Shown: positions 15,583 through 25,194, counted from the stretch's first letter. The stretch is DNA of 64,000 nt from Ferdinandcohnia humi_A (GCA_047608075.1 JBLKRX010000002.1:62001-126000); one strand, 5' to 3'. Program-made: numbers and translations. Notes: generated by a model from the letters alone, not told the origin.

Positions 15583-15828
15583 ATGGAACGCATGTACCGT
15601 GTATTGGGATTTTGGACTGGTATTTTTTCTGTAATGTTTTTTGTAGGGGATATGAATGTTCTTGCATTGCTATTCTTCGCTCAAACAGGATTTTTCGTCC
15701 TTTTAAGCTACTTAAAATTGTCTGAGCGCATGTATATTTACATTTTCGGCGCATATTTAACAATTTTCTTTGTTGGCTTCTCTTATTGGACAACATTTAT
15801 GATGCCACTAGGTGGAACAGGACATTAA
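15583..15828 (+). CDS. yqgY: DUF2626 membrane protein YqgY
   Basis: 81 residues with three hydrophobic segments (about residues 8-22, 24-42 and 49-72) and the MERMYRVLGFWTGIFSVMFF start typical of DUF2626. Located between the regulator and yqgX-region genes, as yqgY is in B. subtilis. AAAGGAGGG lies 12-13 bases before the ATG. Function unknown; integral membrane protein. Confidence 0.85.
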   Translation: MERMYRVLGFWTGIFSVMFFVGDMNVLALLFFAQTGFFVLLSYLKLSERMYIYIFGAYLTIFFVGFSYWTTFMMPLGGTGH

Positions 15829-15858
15829 AAAAAAGCGATGCTTCATCGCTTTTTTTTT
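15827..15858. terminator. Bidirectional terminator after yqgY
   Basis: A-run, AGCGATG / CATCGCT stem with a 3-base loop, then a T-run of nine. Serves yqgY and the convergent methyltransferase gene. Confidence 0.9.
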
Positions 15859-15869
15859 ACTGAAAATTT

Positions 15870-16985
15870 CTATCCACCTAGAACATGTCCCCAATTAATG
15901 AAAGTATCCTTCTGCTGGATAACCACATGGAATGCCGAGCTCATACTGCCATCTATAATGAGGGAACGGATTGCTCGATTCTGCTTACTTTGTTCCGAAA
16001 AAGGATTTGGATCATAGTTTTCTTCTAAGAATTGTAAGATTCCTGCAGAAACTAAGAATTTATCCTGTCTCATTATTTTTACAAATTCTAATCCAAGCTC
16101 AGAACCATAGGTAATAAGTGTATCAAAGTGAATATGTGTTGTTAGGTCCATATCGCCTGGGTGTAGCAACGGATTCTTTATTAATTGGTGATTGATGTAT
16201 CCACGCAAGCTCCCATCTCGATGGATAGATTGACACCACTCCTCATTTGTATATCCATAATCCACAGTGAAAATTGTACCTTTTCCTAAAAAACCTTCTA
16301 TTTTTTCTAAGTATCTATTCATAGCAAGTGGAACTTCAAAGCGTTGTCCGTTTACTAGCGAGATTTTATACTTCGTTAAATACTCTAGTATTTCTTCATC
16401 CACTAGAGGTGAAAAAGTCTCATATAATTGACTTTCTTTATTCATCGCTATTTTTACTTCATGTATGCTATTGTCTCTTTTTTCTATCACTCTGACTGGA
16501 AAAGCATCAAACAGTTCATTTGAAAATATAATTCCATTAAAACTAGGAAATTCTTTTTTCGCTTCATCTAAACTACGATATTGAACCACTTTTTCACATA
16601 CAGGTAGTAGCTCCTGCTGAAGTCGCAGATGGTATGGACTCGTTTCAATAATAATATATTTTATTTTTTCGTATGTCTCTTTATGTTTTAAAGCTAGCTC
16701 ATTCAATACAGCCTTTGCAAAGCGCCCATTTCCACCTCCAATTTCACAAATAATTGGAGTAATCTGTTGTTCATTAATCAGTTTATGGAAAAGGGTAGCA
16801 AATAGCTTTCCAAATATTGTAGAAATATTGCTACTAGTAATAAAATCACCTTTCGTTCCGACCTTTTCTCCTTCTTTCATATAGTAGCCTTGTATAGGGT
16901 CATACAAGACTATATCCATGTATTGTTCATATGTTATTTCGTTGTTCTTTGCATTTACAATAACATCCCTAAGTCGTTCAATCAT
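15870..16985 (-). CDS. MidA/NDUFAF7-family SAM-dependent methyltransferase
   Basis: 371 residues. The N-terminal signature GYYMKEGEKVGTKGDFITSS, the SAM-binding motif CEIGGGNGRFA (near residues 80-90) and FSNELFDAFPV are diagnostic for this class-I family (DUF185, COG1565). The mitochondrial relative NDUFAF7 methylates an arginine of complex I; bacterial targets are not known. Cytoplasmic. AAAGGTGAG precedes the ATG. It is downstream of yqgX in the same orientation, but a hairpin at 17096-17132 separates them. Confidence 0.88.
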   Translation of the reverse strand: MIERLRDVIVNAKNNEITYEQYMDIVLYDPIQGYYMKEGEKVGTKGDFITSSNISTIFGKLFATLFHKLINEQQITPIICEIGGGNGRFAKAVLNELALKHKETYEKIKYIIIETSPYHLRLQQELLPVCEKVVQYRSLDEAKKEFPSFNGIIFSNELFDAFPVRVIEKRDNSIHEVKIAMNKESQLYETFSPLVDEEILEYLTKYKISLVNGQRFEVPLAMNRYLEKIEGFLGKGTIFTVDYGYTNEEWCQSIHRDGSLRGYINHQLIKNPLLHPGDMDLTTHIHFDTLITYGSELGLEFVKIMRQDKFLVSAGILQFLEENYDPNPFSEQSKQNRAIRSLIIDGSMSSAFHVVIQQKDTFINWGHVLGG

Positions 16986-17095
16986 AAACTCACCTTTACT
17001 AGTTTTCCACTATTGACATAGTGTTTTCTTTATTATATTGTAAATTTAGTAGCTTAAAAATATCCCTCCCATTATATGAAATAAAAACATCCCCC

Positions 17096-17132
17096 AGAAA
17101 GGCCCACTCTATTAGAAGAGATGGGCCTTTCT
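17096..17132. terminator. Terminator after yqgX
   Basis: An 11-bp stem (AGAAAGGCCCA / TGGGCCTTTCT) extended inside by CTCT/AGAG. Lies between yqgX and the methyltransferase gene. Confidence 0.75.
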
Positions 17133-17168
17133 TGTATGTAGTTGTTTCAATTTATATCCCTTTTACTC

Positions 17169-17804
17169 TTAATATCCATTCAAAAATGGGTTGTGATCCA
17201 TTTCTGCTTCGATCGTTGTTTCTGGGCCATGACCAGATAATACAAGTGTATCCTCTGGTAATGTTAATAGCTTATTATGTATGCTCGATAACAGCTGATC
17301 ATGGTTTCCTCCTGGTAAGTCCGTTCTACCTATACTTCCATTAAATAAAGCATCACCAGAGAAAACAACCTCTACCTCCTTGTTATAAAAGGAGACACTT
17401 CCTGGTGAATGACCAGGTGTATGGAATAAATCAAAAGTAAAAGAGCCAACAATAAACTCACCCTCTTTTGATAAAAGAGTTGGAGAAGCCTTAACTGATA
17501 TTCCGTGTCCTGGCATGAAGTAAGTTGAGCCGTTCAATGAAGGGTCTGATAGCCAGTTTTTTTCTTTCTCATGGATATACAATGGAACATCCCAGTGTGA
17601 CAGTACATCATCCACAGAGCCAATATGATCAAAATGTGCATGTGTTAGTAGAATGGCTATTGGGGTAAGATTTTGACTTCTAAGTATAGTCACTAATCTT
17701 TGTCCATCCCCGCCTGGGTCAAAAATTACACACTCCTTTTTTTCATTTGATAATATGTATGCATTGGTTTGCAATGGGCCTAGAGGGACTCTTTGCCATT
17801 TCAT
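17169..17804 (-). CDS. yqgX: MBL-fold metallohydrolase YqgX (glyoxalase II-like)
   Basis: About 211 residues. Start at 17804 (MKWQRVPLGPLQTNAYIL) follows GGAGG at 10 bases; the longer frame to 17828 covers that site. Metallo-beta-lactamase fold motifs: THAHFDHIG, HTPGHSPGSV, FSGDALF and LSGHGPET near the C-terminus supply the di-metal ligands. Probable hydroxyacylglutathione/bacillithiol-type thioester hydrolase. Cytoplasmic. Confidence 0.88.
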   Translation of the reverse strand: MKWQRVPLGPLQTNAYILSNEKKECVIFDPGGDGQRLVTILRSQNLTPIAILLTHAHFDHIGSVDDVLSHWDVPLYIHEKEKNWLSDPSLNGSTYFMPGHGISVKASPTLLSKEGEFIVGSFTFDLFHTPGHSPGSVSFYNKEVEVVFSGDALFNGSIGRTDLPGGNHDQLLSSIHNKLLTLPEDTLVLSGHGPETTIEAEMDHNPFLNGY

Positions 17805-17828
17805 AAGTACCATACCTCCATCTTTCAT

Positions 17829-18127
17829 AATCTACTGTTATTGTACACTAATGTCTTTGAACGAAAAAGCACCGTAAAAATGTCTAAGAAGTGTCACTTT
17901 TTACTCCTCGACAAATTCGGATAAAACGATTAGAATATAGAGTGAATATATATGTATCTCTACATAAGGTTTTAAGCCTATGGCAACAGCTGCTGTAATA
18001 TATTCTTACAGTCATGTTGTATATTTTCATACTATGGGGAAAATAGTAGTGAAATGTAAAAGTAACCTAATTCTAGTTGTTGTTACTTTTAAAATGAAAC
18101 ATTGAATAATGCAAGGGGGTAAGTCAC
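17829..18127. other. Divergent intergenic region yqgX/yqgW
   Basis: 299 AT-rich bases between divergent genes. I see no ORF, no convincing promoter match and no known RNA motif. Confidence 0.4.
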
Positions 18128-18301
18128 ATGGGTCTAATGATTATTTTTTCATTAATCGTTATTTTCGCAGCAATCGGAGTAATCCGATCATTACGTAGCA
18201 AGAACTTACTTGGGTTTGTGTTTGCAGCAGGAACTTTCTTAGTTTTAGGATGGTTCACATTCATGACAATTTGGAAGCATGGTTTCCCAACTGCTCACTA
18301 A
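18128..18301 (+). CDS. yqgW: DUF2759 small membrane protein (YqgW)
   Basis: 57 residues: MGLMIIFSLIVIFAAIG begins a first membrane helix, a short RSLRSKN loop follows, then a second helix (about residues 28-48). CAAGGGGGTAA precedes the ATG at 18128. Length, two-helix layout and position beside yqgX and yqgV match my memory of B. subtilis YqgW/DUF2759. It ends at a strong terminator. Function unknown. Confidence 0.75.
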   Translation: MGLMIIFSLIVIFAAIGVIRSLRSKNLLGFVFAAGTFLVLGWFTFMTIWKHGFPTAH

Positions 18302-18314
18302 TACAAATCAACCA

Positions 18315-18346
18315 AAAAAGCCATCGGAATTCCGGTGGCTTTTTTT
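18315..18346 (+). terminator. Terminator of yqgW
   Basis: AAGCCATCGGAA / TTCCGGTGGCTT stem with one wobble, flanked by A- and T-runs. Confidence 0.85.
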
Positions 18347-18382
18347 AAAGCAAAGAAAGTATAAAATTTTCACCAAATTTCC

Positions 18383-18675
18383 CAATGTCTAGCTCCAGCG
18401 TCTACCCCGAATAAGCTTCTACGATTATCTTGCTCAACCGTATGCTTTAAGGAGCTTGAGGTCAAAAACGCGTGGCAATGAAAAGTCAGAGAGCGACTTT
18501 TTTCTCACAGAATATTTGCTTATCGGACTTGCACAGGGAAAGGAAAGCTCCGGCAGAATAGTCCTCGCACCAAGAAAATGCATAGCATTTTCGAGGAAGT
18601 GCTTACGTCAGATCCGCCTCAGGACGTGGCGGATTTTAGTTGACGTTCCTCTTGCAAGGGGCTTGCGGTTTTCTT
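18383..18675 (+). repeat. Interspersed repeat, copy B (long form)
   Basis: Same family and orientation as copy A, with an extended left part. Contains the AAAAGTC-AGAGAGC-GACTTTTTT hairpin (about 18481-18503), TTGCTTATCGGACTTGCACAGG and CTCAGGACGTGGCGGATTTT. It ends immediately before the yqgV stop codon. ORFs within it are not believed. Confidence 0.85.
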
Positions 18676-18984
18676 TTATATTTTCTTATTCACACTCTCA
18701 AGTTTATCATGCAGGGACACTTTTTTATCTCTTCGATCATCAATCCGGATATTAGTTGCTACCCGATCAATTCCCTCCTGAAATGGAGCCTCGTGTATTG
18801 CTTGGATAACTGTAAAAAGAGTCGATAATTCCCCTTCGATAATGGTATTCATAGGTGTAAGTTGATAATTGATTAGACCTTTTTCTTTATACTTATTAAG
18901 AATTCGTTGAATACTTGCAACATAGCTACTAACACTTGGTGTTGAAGTTCCAATTGGGATAACTGTTACATCTACTATAGCCAA
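18676..18984 (-). CDS. yqgV: YqgV, MTH1187/YkoF-like thiamine-binding-type protein
   Basis: About 102 residues. The start is best placed at a TTG (18984), seven bases after AAGGAGAG, giving LAIVDVTVIPIGT; the ATG-containing upstream extension reads through the ribosome site. The family has a ferredoxin-like fold (DUF77), with the conserved IPIGT..PSVS..V and Y.L.PM.T.IEG.L motifs. Relatives bind thiamine or the HMP moiety; ligand here not established. It follows yqgU with no gap. Confidence 0.82.
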   Translation of the reverse strand: MAIVDVTVIPIGTSTPSVSSYVASIQRILNKYKEKGLINYQLTPMNTIIEGELSTLFTVIQAIHEAPFQEGIDRVATNIRIDDRRDKKVSLHDKLESVNKKI

Positions 18985-19026
18985 TTTATTTCTCTCCTTT
19001 TTCATTTTGTACTTGTTACAACTCAC

Positions 19027-20154
19027 CTAAAATGTAACAAGCTGCATAACCTTTTTATTCTTAAGATCGATGATGTTTTCTAATTGATAACCGTATAAAC
19101 AGTAGTACCCCTCAGGTGAAAACGATAGTGGTAGATCATCTATTTTCTCTAGTACAACCTCTTCACTGCCTGAAACCATATCATAAGCTACTAAATCAAA
19201 CTTTTCAGAATAAGTATCAAAGGATCCTGTTGAATATGGCCTGAAAGAATAAAATTTCTTTTGAATTGTTACATAATTAAATGAAGGGATATACCATTTA
19301 GAGTAATCACTCAACAGAGGAATACTAAATTCATGAAGCTTCTTATTCATCTCAGTATTATAAAAGCTAATTTTCCCATGTGAGTCACGTTCATTGTCAA
19401 GTTCATACGTAACAAGCAAATGATGAAAGCCTGCAAATGAGATAATATTTTCAAACAGGAGAGCTTCCGTTTTTTTAACCAAGTTATAGGAGTGTAGTGG
19501 AGCAAAATAGCCCAACTCGTTTTGATCCCATTTTAAATAGGAAATAGTTTGTGGCCCAATCCATTGGATAAATGGTTGAAATACCTCATGTTTGGTAACC
19601 GTATTATTGGATAAATCGAGAACTTGAGTTTGGAATGACCAATCCTCTAAAAATGATGTTACAAAAACTTGATCTGTTTCGTAAGGATTCCAACTATAGG
19701 ATACATCATAGGATTCAATATCCCATTCATAAATGACTGTTCCTTGTTTATTCACCGCTATTAGCGTTGCTTGATTATTTGAATTTGATGTATGTAATAA
19801 AAAGAGAGAATGGTCTTCATTTGCCTTCATCGTAAGTACTTGAGACTTTGTTTCCAAAAACAATTCCTTTTCACCATTAAAGATGTTGTACTTGTATATG
19901 CTGGAGCCCGAGCCATTATCAGAAACATAGAGAATACTTTCATTATCATACCACTCTCCAACTGTATTAAAAGATTCTCCAGTGATATCAAGAGTCTGTA
20001 ACTGCCTACTCTCACCCAAAAATTCAACAGGAACAGGGCTTTTAGTTACATTCTTATCGCCACTTCTAGGGACTTCACCTAGTTCAGACAGTTGATGAGA
20101 GTTACAGCCTGCTAAAAAAAATACAAAATAAAGAAATACAATAAATATTCTCAT
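19027..20154 (-). CDS. yqgU: YqgU-like lipoprotein
   Basis: About 375 residues from the ATG at 20154, with AGAGGTG upstream; the frame extends to 20211 but that start would bury the signal. A signal peptide ends in lipobox LAGC, so the protein is anchored outside the membrane. The mature part has repeated beta-strand phrases (YVSDNGSGSSIYKYN, FLLHTSN, SFSPEGYYCLYGY), resembling a TolB/WD-type propeller. Matches YqgU by position and architecture. Function unknown. Confidence 0.78.
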   Translation of the reverse strand: MRIFIVFLYFVFFLAGCNSHQLSELGEVPRSGDKNVTKSPVPVEFLGESRQLQTLDITGESFNTVGEWYDNESILYVSDNGSGSSIYKYNIFNGEKELFLETKSQVLTMKANEDHSLFLLHTSNSNNQATLIAVNKQGTVIYEWDIESYDVSYSWNPYETDQVFVTSFLEDWSFQTQVLDLSNNTVTKHEVFQPFIQWIGPQTISYLKWDQNELGYFAPLHSYNLVKKTEALLFENIISFAGFHHLLVTYELDNERDSHGKISFYNTEMNKKLHEFSIPLLSDYSKWYIPSFNYVTIQKKFYSFRPYSTGSFDTYSEKFDLVAYDMVSGSEEVVLEKIDDLPLSFSPEGYYCLYGYQLENIIDLKNKKVMQLVTF

Positions 20155-20310
20155 CAACTTACTTTCACCTCTTTTCCATGGGTATAAATCGTAGTCAGAA
20201 CGAATACTCATATACCCAGGCTCTTTATATAATTTATGTAATTATCCCGCTCATTACTCACTTAATAACTACTACGATTATGCATGTAAAAAAGTTTCAT
20301 TTCAAGTGAA

Positions 20311-20336
20311 AAAAAGCCACAAAAGCGGCTTTTTTA
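20311..20336 (-). terminator. Terminator of yqgT
   Basis: AAAAAGCC / GGCTTTTT stem with an 8-base loop and an A/T-rich tail. Confidence 0.75.
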
Positions 20337-20355
20337 TAAGTGAGAAAAGACCTGT

Positions 20356-21549
20356 TTACATGTACATGGCAGCTAAGAAGATCCCCATACTCTCTTGGTA
20401 AATTTCATCAAATTGAGAAAGTGGAAGCGGATTTACACCTTCACCAAGCTCTATTGTATAACCTGGTCTTTTCCATTTCTGAATGAACCAATCCTTATAT
20501 CCAGCATGACTATCTACATACCGCACTGCCTTATAACCGCTAACACGGGAAAATTCGTTAACAATGCTCTCCGAGATTCCCGGTTCAAATCCCTCATACC
20601 CCCAATAAATTTCTTCTCCTTGAGTATGAAATGCCAGAACTCTAGAAAAATCTGCTTCTTTTGTTAGGTCACGAATTGCAATTACTTCAGGCTCAGTCAA
20701 TGGAGCATCCCCCGGATAATCTCTTGGTGCAGGCTCCTTCGGTTTTTTTCGCTCTTTTTCAATTTCCCATTTGGCTGGAAACTGATTATTTAAATCAACT
20801 CCACGGATATTTGCCTTCCAATCCTTGAAATCTAAATTACCATTATTTATTCTTACAACTTCTTTGTTAAATTGTTCCTCTTCAGGTGGACCGTTAAGTA
20901 CTAAATTCACACCATCAGGGTTAACCATAGGAACCATTGAGAGCATTGTTTCTCTATAGAGTGGTTCTACATAGATACCTTTAATTGGAGCCATATTTGT
21001 TAACGCTAAGAGATAATCATTAAGAAACGTCATAATGACATTCGTGGTAATCCATTCATTTGCATGAAATGAACCATTTACATGTATCTTTTTAGTTCCC
21101 CTTCCTAATTTGAGCTCAATCAGATCTTTTCCTAATACACTATTACCAATTGAACGGGAGTAGAGAAACGGATAAATATTTTGGAGCTTTTTACTATCAG
21201 ATAGAAATGCTTCATAATCATATTCTCGTCTTGCATTTACAATTGGCTCCACGACTCTCTCTGGCACCATGATTGTAGACCCTATTTTTAGATTTTCCGG
21301 AACAATGTCTGGATTCACGAGAAAGAGTGCATCAGGTAAAAAGGACCTTGCTTTAGCGATCTTCCATATTGTATCTCCAGAATTAATTTTGTGCTGATTT
21401 AGTAAGAAACCAGGTATAGAAGCAGTTTCTCCAATTTGTAGAGGCTTACTTGCAACAGTAGGATTTGAATCAATTAGTAGTTGAAGTGGAATCGCAAACA
21501 ATTGACTATAATACCACAGCGTATCTCCTTTTCGAACTTGAACATCCAT
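20356..21549 (-). CDS. yqgT: Gamma-D-glutamyl-L-diamino acid endopeptidase with two LysM domains (M14)
   Basis: About 397 residues, starting at 21549, seven bases after GGAGGGG. Two LysM peptidoglycan-binding repeats (about residues 1-45 and 50-95; RKGDTLWYYSQLF, NSGDTIWKIAKAR) precede an M14 zinc carboxypeptidase domain with the HANEW zinc motif, MVPMVNPDGV and a C-terminal ELGEG catalytic Glu. It cuts the gamma-D-Glu-mDAP bond of muropeptides. No signal peptide is visible, as in other YqgT/endopeptidase I proteins acting in sporulating cells. Confidence 0.9.
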   Translation of the reverse strand: MDVQVRKGDTLWYYSQLFAIPLQLLIDSNPTVASKPLQIGETASIPGFLLNQHKINSGDTIWKIAKARSFLPDALFLVNPDIVPENLKIGSTIMVPERVVEPIVNARREYDYEAFLSDSKKLQNIYPFLYSRSIGNSVLGKDLIELKLGRGTKKIHVNGSFHANEWITTNVIMTFLNDYLLALTNMAPIKGIYVEPLYRETMLSMVPMVNPDGVNLVLNGPPEEEQFNKEVVRINNGNLDFKDWKANIRGVDLNNQFPAKWEIEKERKKPKEPAPRDYPGDAPLTEPEVIAIRDLTKEADFSRVLAFHTQGEEIYWGYEGFEPGISESIVNEFSRVSGYKAVRYVDSHAGYKDWFIQKWKRPGYTIELGEGVNPLPLSQFDEIYQESMGIFLAAMYM

Positions 21550-21707
21550 CATGAATCCCCTCCATTTTCCTCTCATACTACTCTATGATTCATATTTAAC
21601 TATCATTCGGTAGAAAAAACTTGATATTAGGGATTCTCAAACCCTGCTGTGACTCATCATCATTTATATACCTTTGTAAAAACACCAATGCATTTAGATA
21701 ATGAAAA

Positions 21708-21734
21708 AGCCATGACTCATTAATAGTCATGGCT
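21708..21734 (-). terminator. Terminator of yqgS
   Basis: A 10-bp perfect stem AGCCATGACT / AGTCATGGCT with a 7-base loop, followed on the - strand by T-rich sequence. Confidence 0.85.
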
Positions 21735-21759
21735 CTTACTTCATCAGGTGCTTTATAAC

Positions 21760-23655
21760 TTATTGATCAAATTCTTCAAGTGGTTGCTCTCGATATGACG
21801 TTCCATTATAAAAGCGGAGTAGGTCTCCATAGATAATTTCATCTGAGTAATCTAATTCGAACTGTGCTTTTTCAATATAAGGTTCACAGAAGCTTACTTC
21901 CGTTTCTAAGCCTGTTTCTTTGTCATAGCACATATTTGTCGTGTATACATATTTATCCGTAATAAAGCTTCCATCTCTTAATACAGTTAAGTCCAGTTTT
22001 TCCGGAGAAAATAGATCGCTACCGAAATGAACATCATTTCTTGTATCAATACCAAGAAGTGATAGAATTGTTGGTTTTAAGTCAATTTGTCCCGATATCG
22101 TTGAAAGTACCTGTGGGTCTTTATCTGTAACACCTGGAATGTGAATAATTAATGGTACCCTCTGAAGCTGCACAGAATCAAATGGTGTAATTTCTTCTTT
22201 GTTTAAGAATTTTGCCATCGCTTTGTTATGGTTCTCTGAAATACCATAATGATCACCATATAGGACAAAGATCGTGTTCTCATATATTCCCTCTTCTTTA
22301 AGTCGTTCCATAAACAACTTAATTGACTCGTCCATATATCGAACTGTCGGGAAGTATCTATTTAAGGTACGACTATTTGAATCATATTCATTTACCATAC
22401 GATCCTCTTCTTCGAGCTCAAATGGGAAATGGTTTGTTAACGTTATAAACTTCGAATAAAAAGGCTGTGGCTGTGATTTTAATAGTTCTACAGATTGCTC
22501 AAAGAAGTCCTTATCCTTTAAACCCCATCCAATTGAATTATCTTCTGTGATTTCATAGCTATCATCATCGAAGAATGTATCATACCCAAATGAATCATAC
22601 ATGATATCACGATTCCAGAAGGTTTTATCATTGGCATGAAATACAGAAGAAAAGTATCCGTAATCTTTTACAATTTCTGGAGTTGCGGTGTATTCATTTG
22701 TTGCATGTGTAAAGAAAACTGCACCGCGACCAAGTGGATAAAGGGAATTTTCTAAAAGAAATTCAGAATCTGATGTTTTACCTTGGCCAGTTTGGTGATA
22801 AAAATTATCAAAGTAATAACTCTCTTTAATTAAATTGTTTAAGTACGGTGTAATTTCTTCACCATCAATGGTTTCATTAATTACAAAACTTTGTAAGGAT
22901 TCCATTGAGATAATTACTACATTTTTACCTTGTGCGATACCAAATTTGTCACTTGGATCCTTTTGATTTGCCTTAAGATAATTTTCGATATCAATGAATG
23001 AACTACTATCTGCCAATGCTCTTTGTGCAGATGATTTTGATTGAAGGACAATGTCATATATTTGATAATTGTATGTCCCTATATTCTTCACTAACATTTC
23101 ACGGTCAAAAGTTCTTGTTAATAACTGCGGACGTTGTGCTTCAGCTAAGCCCAAATTAAAAAAGAACACTGCTGCGACAAGAATAAAGTACGCCCTTCTT
23201 TCTTTTTTAGAAAAAGTATGTGCGACTGTAAAACTTGGCTTATACTTATTGATTAAAATGAGGATAAGCACGTCTACAAAAAGAAGTGGGTCGGTGAACT
23301 CTAGATTACTCGTAATACTCGTTCCTAAGTCTCCCACATTACTTGTTTGAAACAAAACGGGGAGTGTTAAGAAATCATTAAAAAACCTATAAAAAACTAC
23401 ATTAGCGTAAAGAACAAGAGAAGAAATGAAACTAGCAATAATGATAAACATATTTCTACGCTTCTCTTTAATAAATAAAGAAATCCCAAAAAACAATAAT
23501 AGAAAACTAGTCGGATTTATTAACAGGATGAACTCTTGCATCATGTTTTCTATTTTTATATCAAAGCTAGTTTTGTATACAATATAGGTTTTTATCCACA
23601 ATAAAATTGTCGCCATAAATAAAAATCTTGATTTGGTCAAAGATGATTTAATCAT
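21760..23655 (-). CDS. yqgS: Lipoteichoic acid synthase (LtaS family, YqgS)
   Basis: 631 residues. Five N-terminal membrane helices (within residues 1-175) carry an extracellular sulfatase-type domain. The metal and nucleophile regions are visible as VIISMESLQSF and QTGQGKTSDSEF (catalytic Thr), with FYGDHYG later. It polymerises glycerol phosphate from phosphatidylglycerol onto the LTA glycolipid anchor. Position next to glcK and yqgT identifies it as the YqgS paralogue. AAGGAGG precedes the ATG at 23655. Confidence 0.93.
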   Translation of the reverse strand: MIKSSLTKSRFLFMATILLWIKTYIVYKTSFDIKIENMMQEFILLINPTSFLLLFFGISLFIKEKRRNMFIIIASFISSLVLYANVVFYRFFNDFLTLPVLFQTSNVGDLGTSITSNLEFTDPLLFVDVLILILINKYKPSFTVAHTFSKKERRAYFILVAAVFFFNLGLAEAQRPQLLTRTFDREMLVKNIGTYNYQIYDIVLQSKSSAQRALADSSSFIDIENYLKANQKDPSDKFGIAQGKNVVIISMESLQSFVINETIDGEEITPYLNNLIKESYYFDNFYHQTGQGKTSDSEFLLENSLYPLGRGAVFFTHATNEYTATPEIVKDYGYFSSVFHANDKTFWNRDIMYDSFGYDTFFDDDSYEITEDNSIGWGLKDKDFFEQSVELLKSQPQPFYSKFITLTNHFPFELEEEDRMVNEYDSNSRTLNRYFPTVRYMDESIKLFMERLKEEGIYENTIFVLYGDHYGISENHNKAMAKFLNKEEITPFDSVQLQRVPLIIHIPGVTDKDPQVLSTISGQIDLKPTILSLLGIDTRNDVHFGSDLFSPEKLDLTVLRDGSFITDKYVYTTNMCYDKETGLETEVSFCEPYIEKAQFELDYSDEIIYGDLLRFYNGTSYREQPLEEFDQ

Positions 23656-23984
23656 CTTACTACCTCCTTGTTTTCAGAACCACGCCGGAGTTAAAAAATA
23701 CCATTTTCTGGATTAAATTGGAACACTAATCCATATCTTAATACTTTTTTTACATAAAATCAATCGTCATTACAACCTATTTTTATAGAATTGTATAGGT
23801 ATACATCATAATATATACTTATTAGACGAATTGATGACTAGAAAGTTTCATAGAAGAATAAAGTAATACTTTTATGAATTTTTTGACAAAATAAAAAAAG
23901 AGATTTCTGTCTATGAAACCTCTTTTCTCTCCTACTTTCGTAATAGTTACAAAACACTACCTTTTATCTAGAAGGTTATGTATT
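23656..23984. other. Intergenic region glcK/yqgS with glcK terminator
   Basis: 329 bases. An imperfect hairpin AAAAGAGATTTC / GAAACCTCTTTT (23897-23926) is the likely glcK terminator. The rest is AT-rich and presumably holds the yqgS promoter, which I could not place. No ORF. Confidence 0.6.
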
Positions 23985-24947
23985 TTACACTATTTTTGTC
24001 TTTGCCAGATAGGCTGCTCCGATTACACCTGCATCATTTCCTAATGTAGCAATAGCAATTTCAGCTGCTTCAGCTACTCTTGGAAAAGCAAAACGTGAAA
24101 ATTGTTCCATGAGTGGTTTTAGAAGCTGTTCACCAGCTTTTGATACTCCACCGCCAACAACTATTTTTTCAGGATTTAATCCATTTGCAATTTGACTAAG
24201 TGAGAGACCAAGGTGATATGTAACTTGATCAATGACTTGCTGTGCAATTTCATCTCCTTTGCTCGCTGCCTCAAAAATACTTTTTGAGGATAACTCACCA
24301 GTCTGCTCAAACTCGTCTCTCAGGATGCTAGATCCATAATGGCTTTGAATAGCTTCTGTAGCAAGACGTACAATACCTGTTGCAGACGCAATCGTTTCAA
24401 TGCAACCTGTTTTACCGCAACCACATAATGCTCCCCCCTCAGGAACAGCAGTTATATGACCAATTTCACCACCTGCACCGTTTGCACCACGAATAACCTC
24501 ACCATTAGAGATGAGACCACCACCAACACCTGTACCTAAAGTTACACAAATTAAATCTTTTGCCCCTGCTCCGGCACCCTTCCACATTTCACCTATTGCA
24601 GCTACGTTAGCATCATTGTCGATTACAGCCTTAATTCCTACCTTTTCCTCAAGCTCTGCGCGTAAAGGATAGTTCGTCCATCCTAAATTTGTAGTTTGAT
24701 ACACAATTCCTTCATCAAAATTAGTTGGACCTGGTGCACCCATTCCAACCCCTACAAAATTCTCCTTTGATAGCTGAAGCTCGGCCATTTTCTCGTGTAT
24801 AGCCTCTGCGATATCAGTGATAATCATGTTTCCGGATTTATCGGTAGGTATTTCCCATTTTGTTACGATATCCCCCTCTTGGGTAATAAACGCAAGCTTT
24901 ATTGTTGTTCCACCTAAATCTATGCCCATCAATAATTTATCCATCAT
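23985..24947 (-). CDS. glcK: Glucokinase (ROK family)
   Basis: About 320 residues. Phosphorylates free glucose with ATP in the cytoplasm. ATP-binding GIDLGGTTIK at the N-terminus, VTLGTGVGGGL in the middle and the ROK zinc motif CGCGKTGCIETIAS are present. The start is taken at 24947, ten bases after GAGGAG. It follows yqgQ with a 31-base gap, the same order as B. subtilis yqgQ-glcK, so both are probably one transcript. Confidence 0.95.
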   Translation of the reverse strand: MMDKLLMGIDLGGTTIKLAFITQEGDIVTKWEIPTDKSGNMIITDIAEAIHEKMAELQLSKENFVGVGMGAPGPTNFDEGIVYQTTNLGWTNYPLRAELEEKVGIKAVIDNDANVAAIGEMWKGAGAGAKDLICVTLGTGVGGGLISNGEVIRGANGAGGEIGHITAVPEGGALCGCGKTGCIETIASATGIVRLATEAIQSHYGSSILRDEFEQTGELSSKSIFEAASKGDEIAQQVIDQVTYHLGLSLSQIANGLNPEKIVVGGGVSKAGEQLLKPLMEQFSRFAFPRVAEAAEIAIATLGNDAGVIGAAYLAKTKIV

Positions 24948-24978
24948 GATCAAAATACTCCTCAGTTATGAATTATTA

Positions 24979-25194
24979 TTACCTACTGTTTCTTTCTTGT
25001 TTTTCACGTTCTCTTACGATTTCCTGACGTAGAAGAAGGATTGCCATCTGATAATCCTGTGTCTCAATTAGCTGAGACTGGTATAACTCTTTTATCTCAG
25101 CCTCCATTAATTCCAGGTCAGCAACTCGTTCACCGACATAAATAATCGTTCCAAATTTTTTTAAAAACTGCATGACATCGTAAATTGTCTTCAA
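24979..25194 (-). CDS. yqgQ: YqgQ family protein (DUF910)
   Basis: 71 residues, wholly helical and charged, starting at a TTG behind GAGGGTGAG. The YDVMQFLKKFGTIIYVGER start and LELMEAEIKELY match YqgQ. Proposed in the literature to be a small nucleic-acid-binding protein, without a settled role. Directly upstream of glcK. Confidence 0.88.
   Translation of the reverse strand: MKTIYDVMQFLKKFGTIIYVGERVADLELMEAEIKELYQSQLIETQDYQMAILLLRQEIVREREKQERNSR

Noticed and set aside
15548..15796. Minus-strand ORF opposite yqgY
   Set aside because: Antisense shadow of the recognised DUF2626 gene.
18456..18828. Plus-strand ORFs inside repeat copy B
   Set aside because: They lie within the interspersed repeat, have no good ribosome site and run into yqgV.
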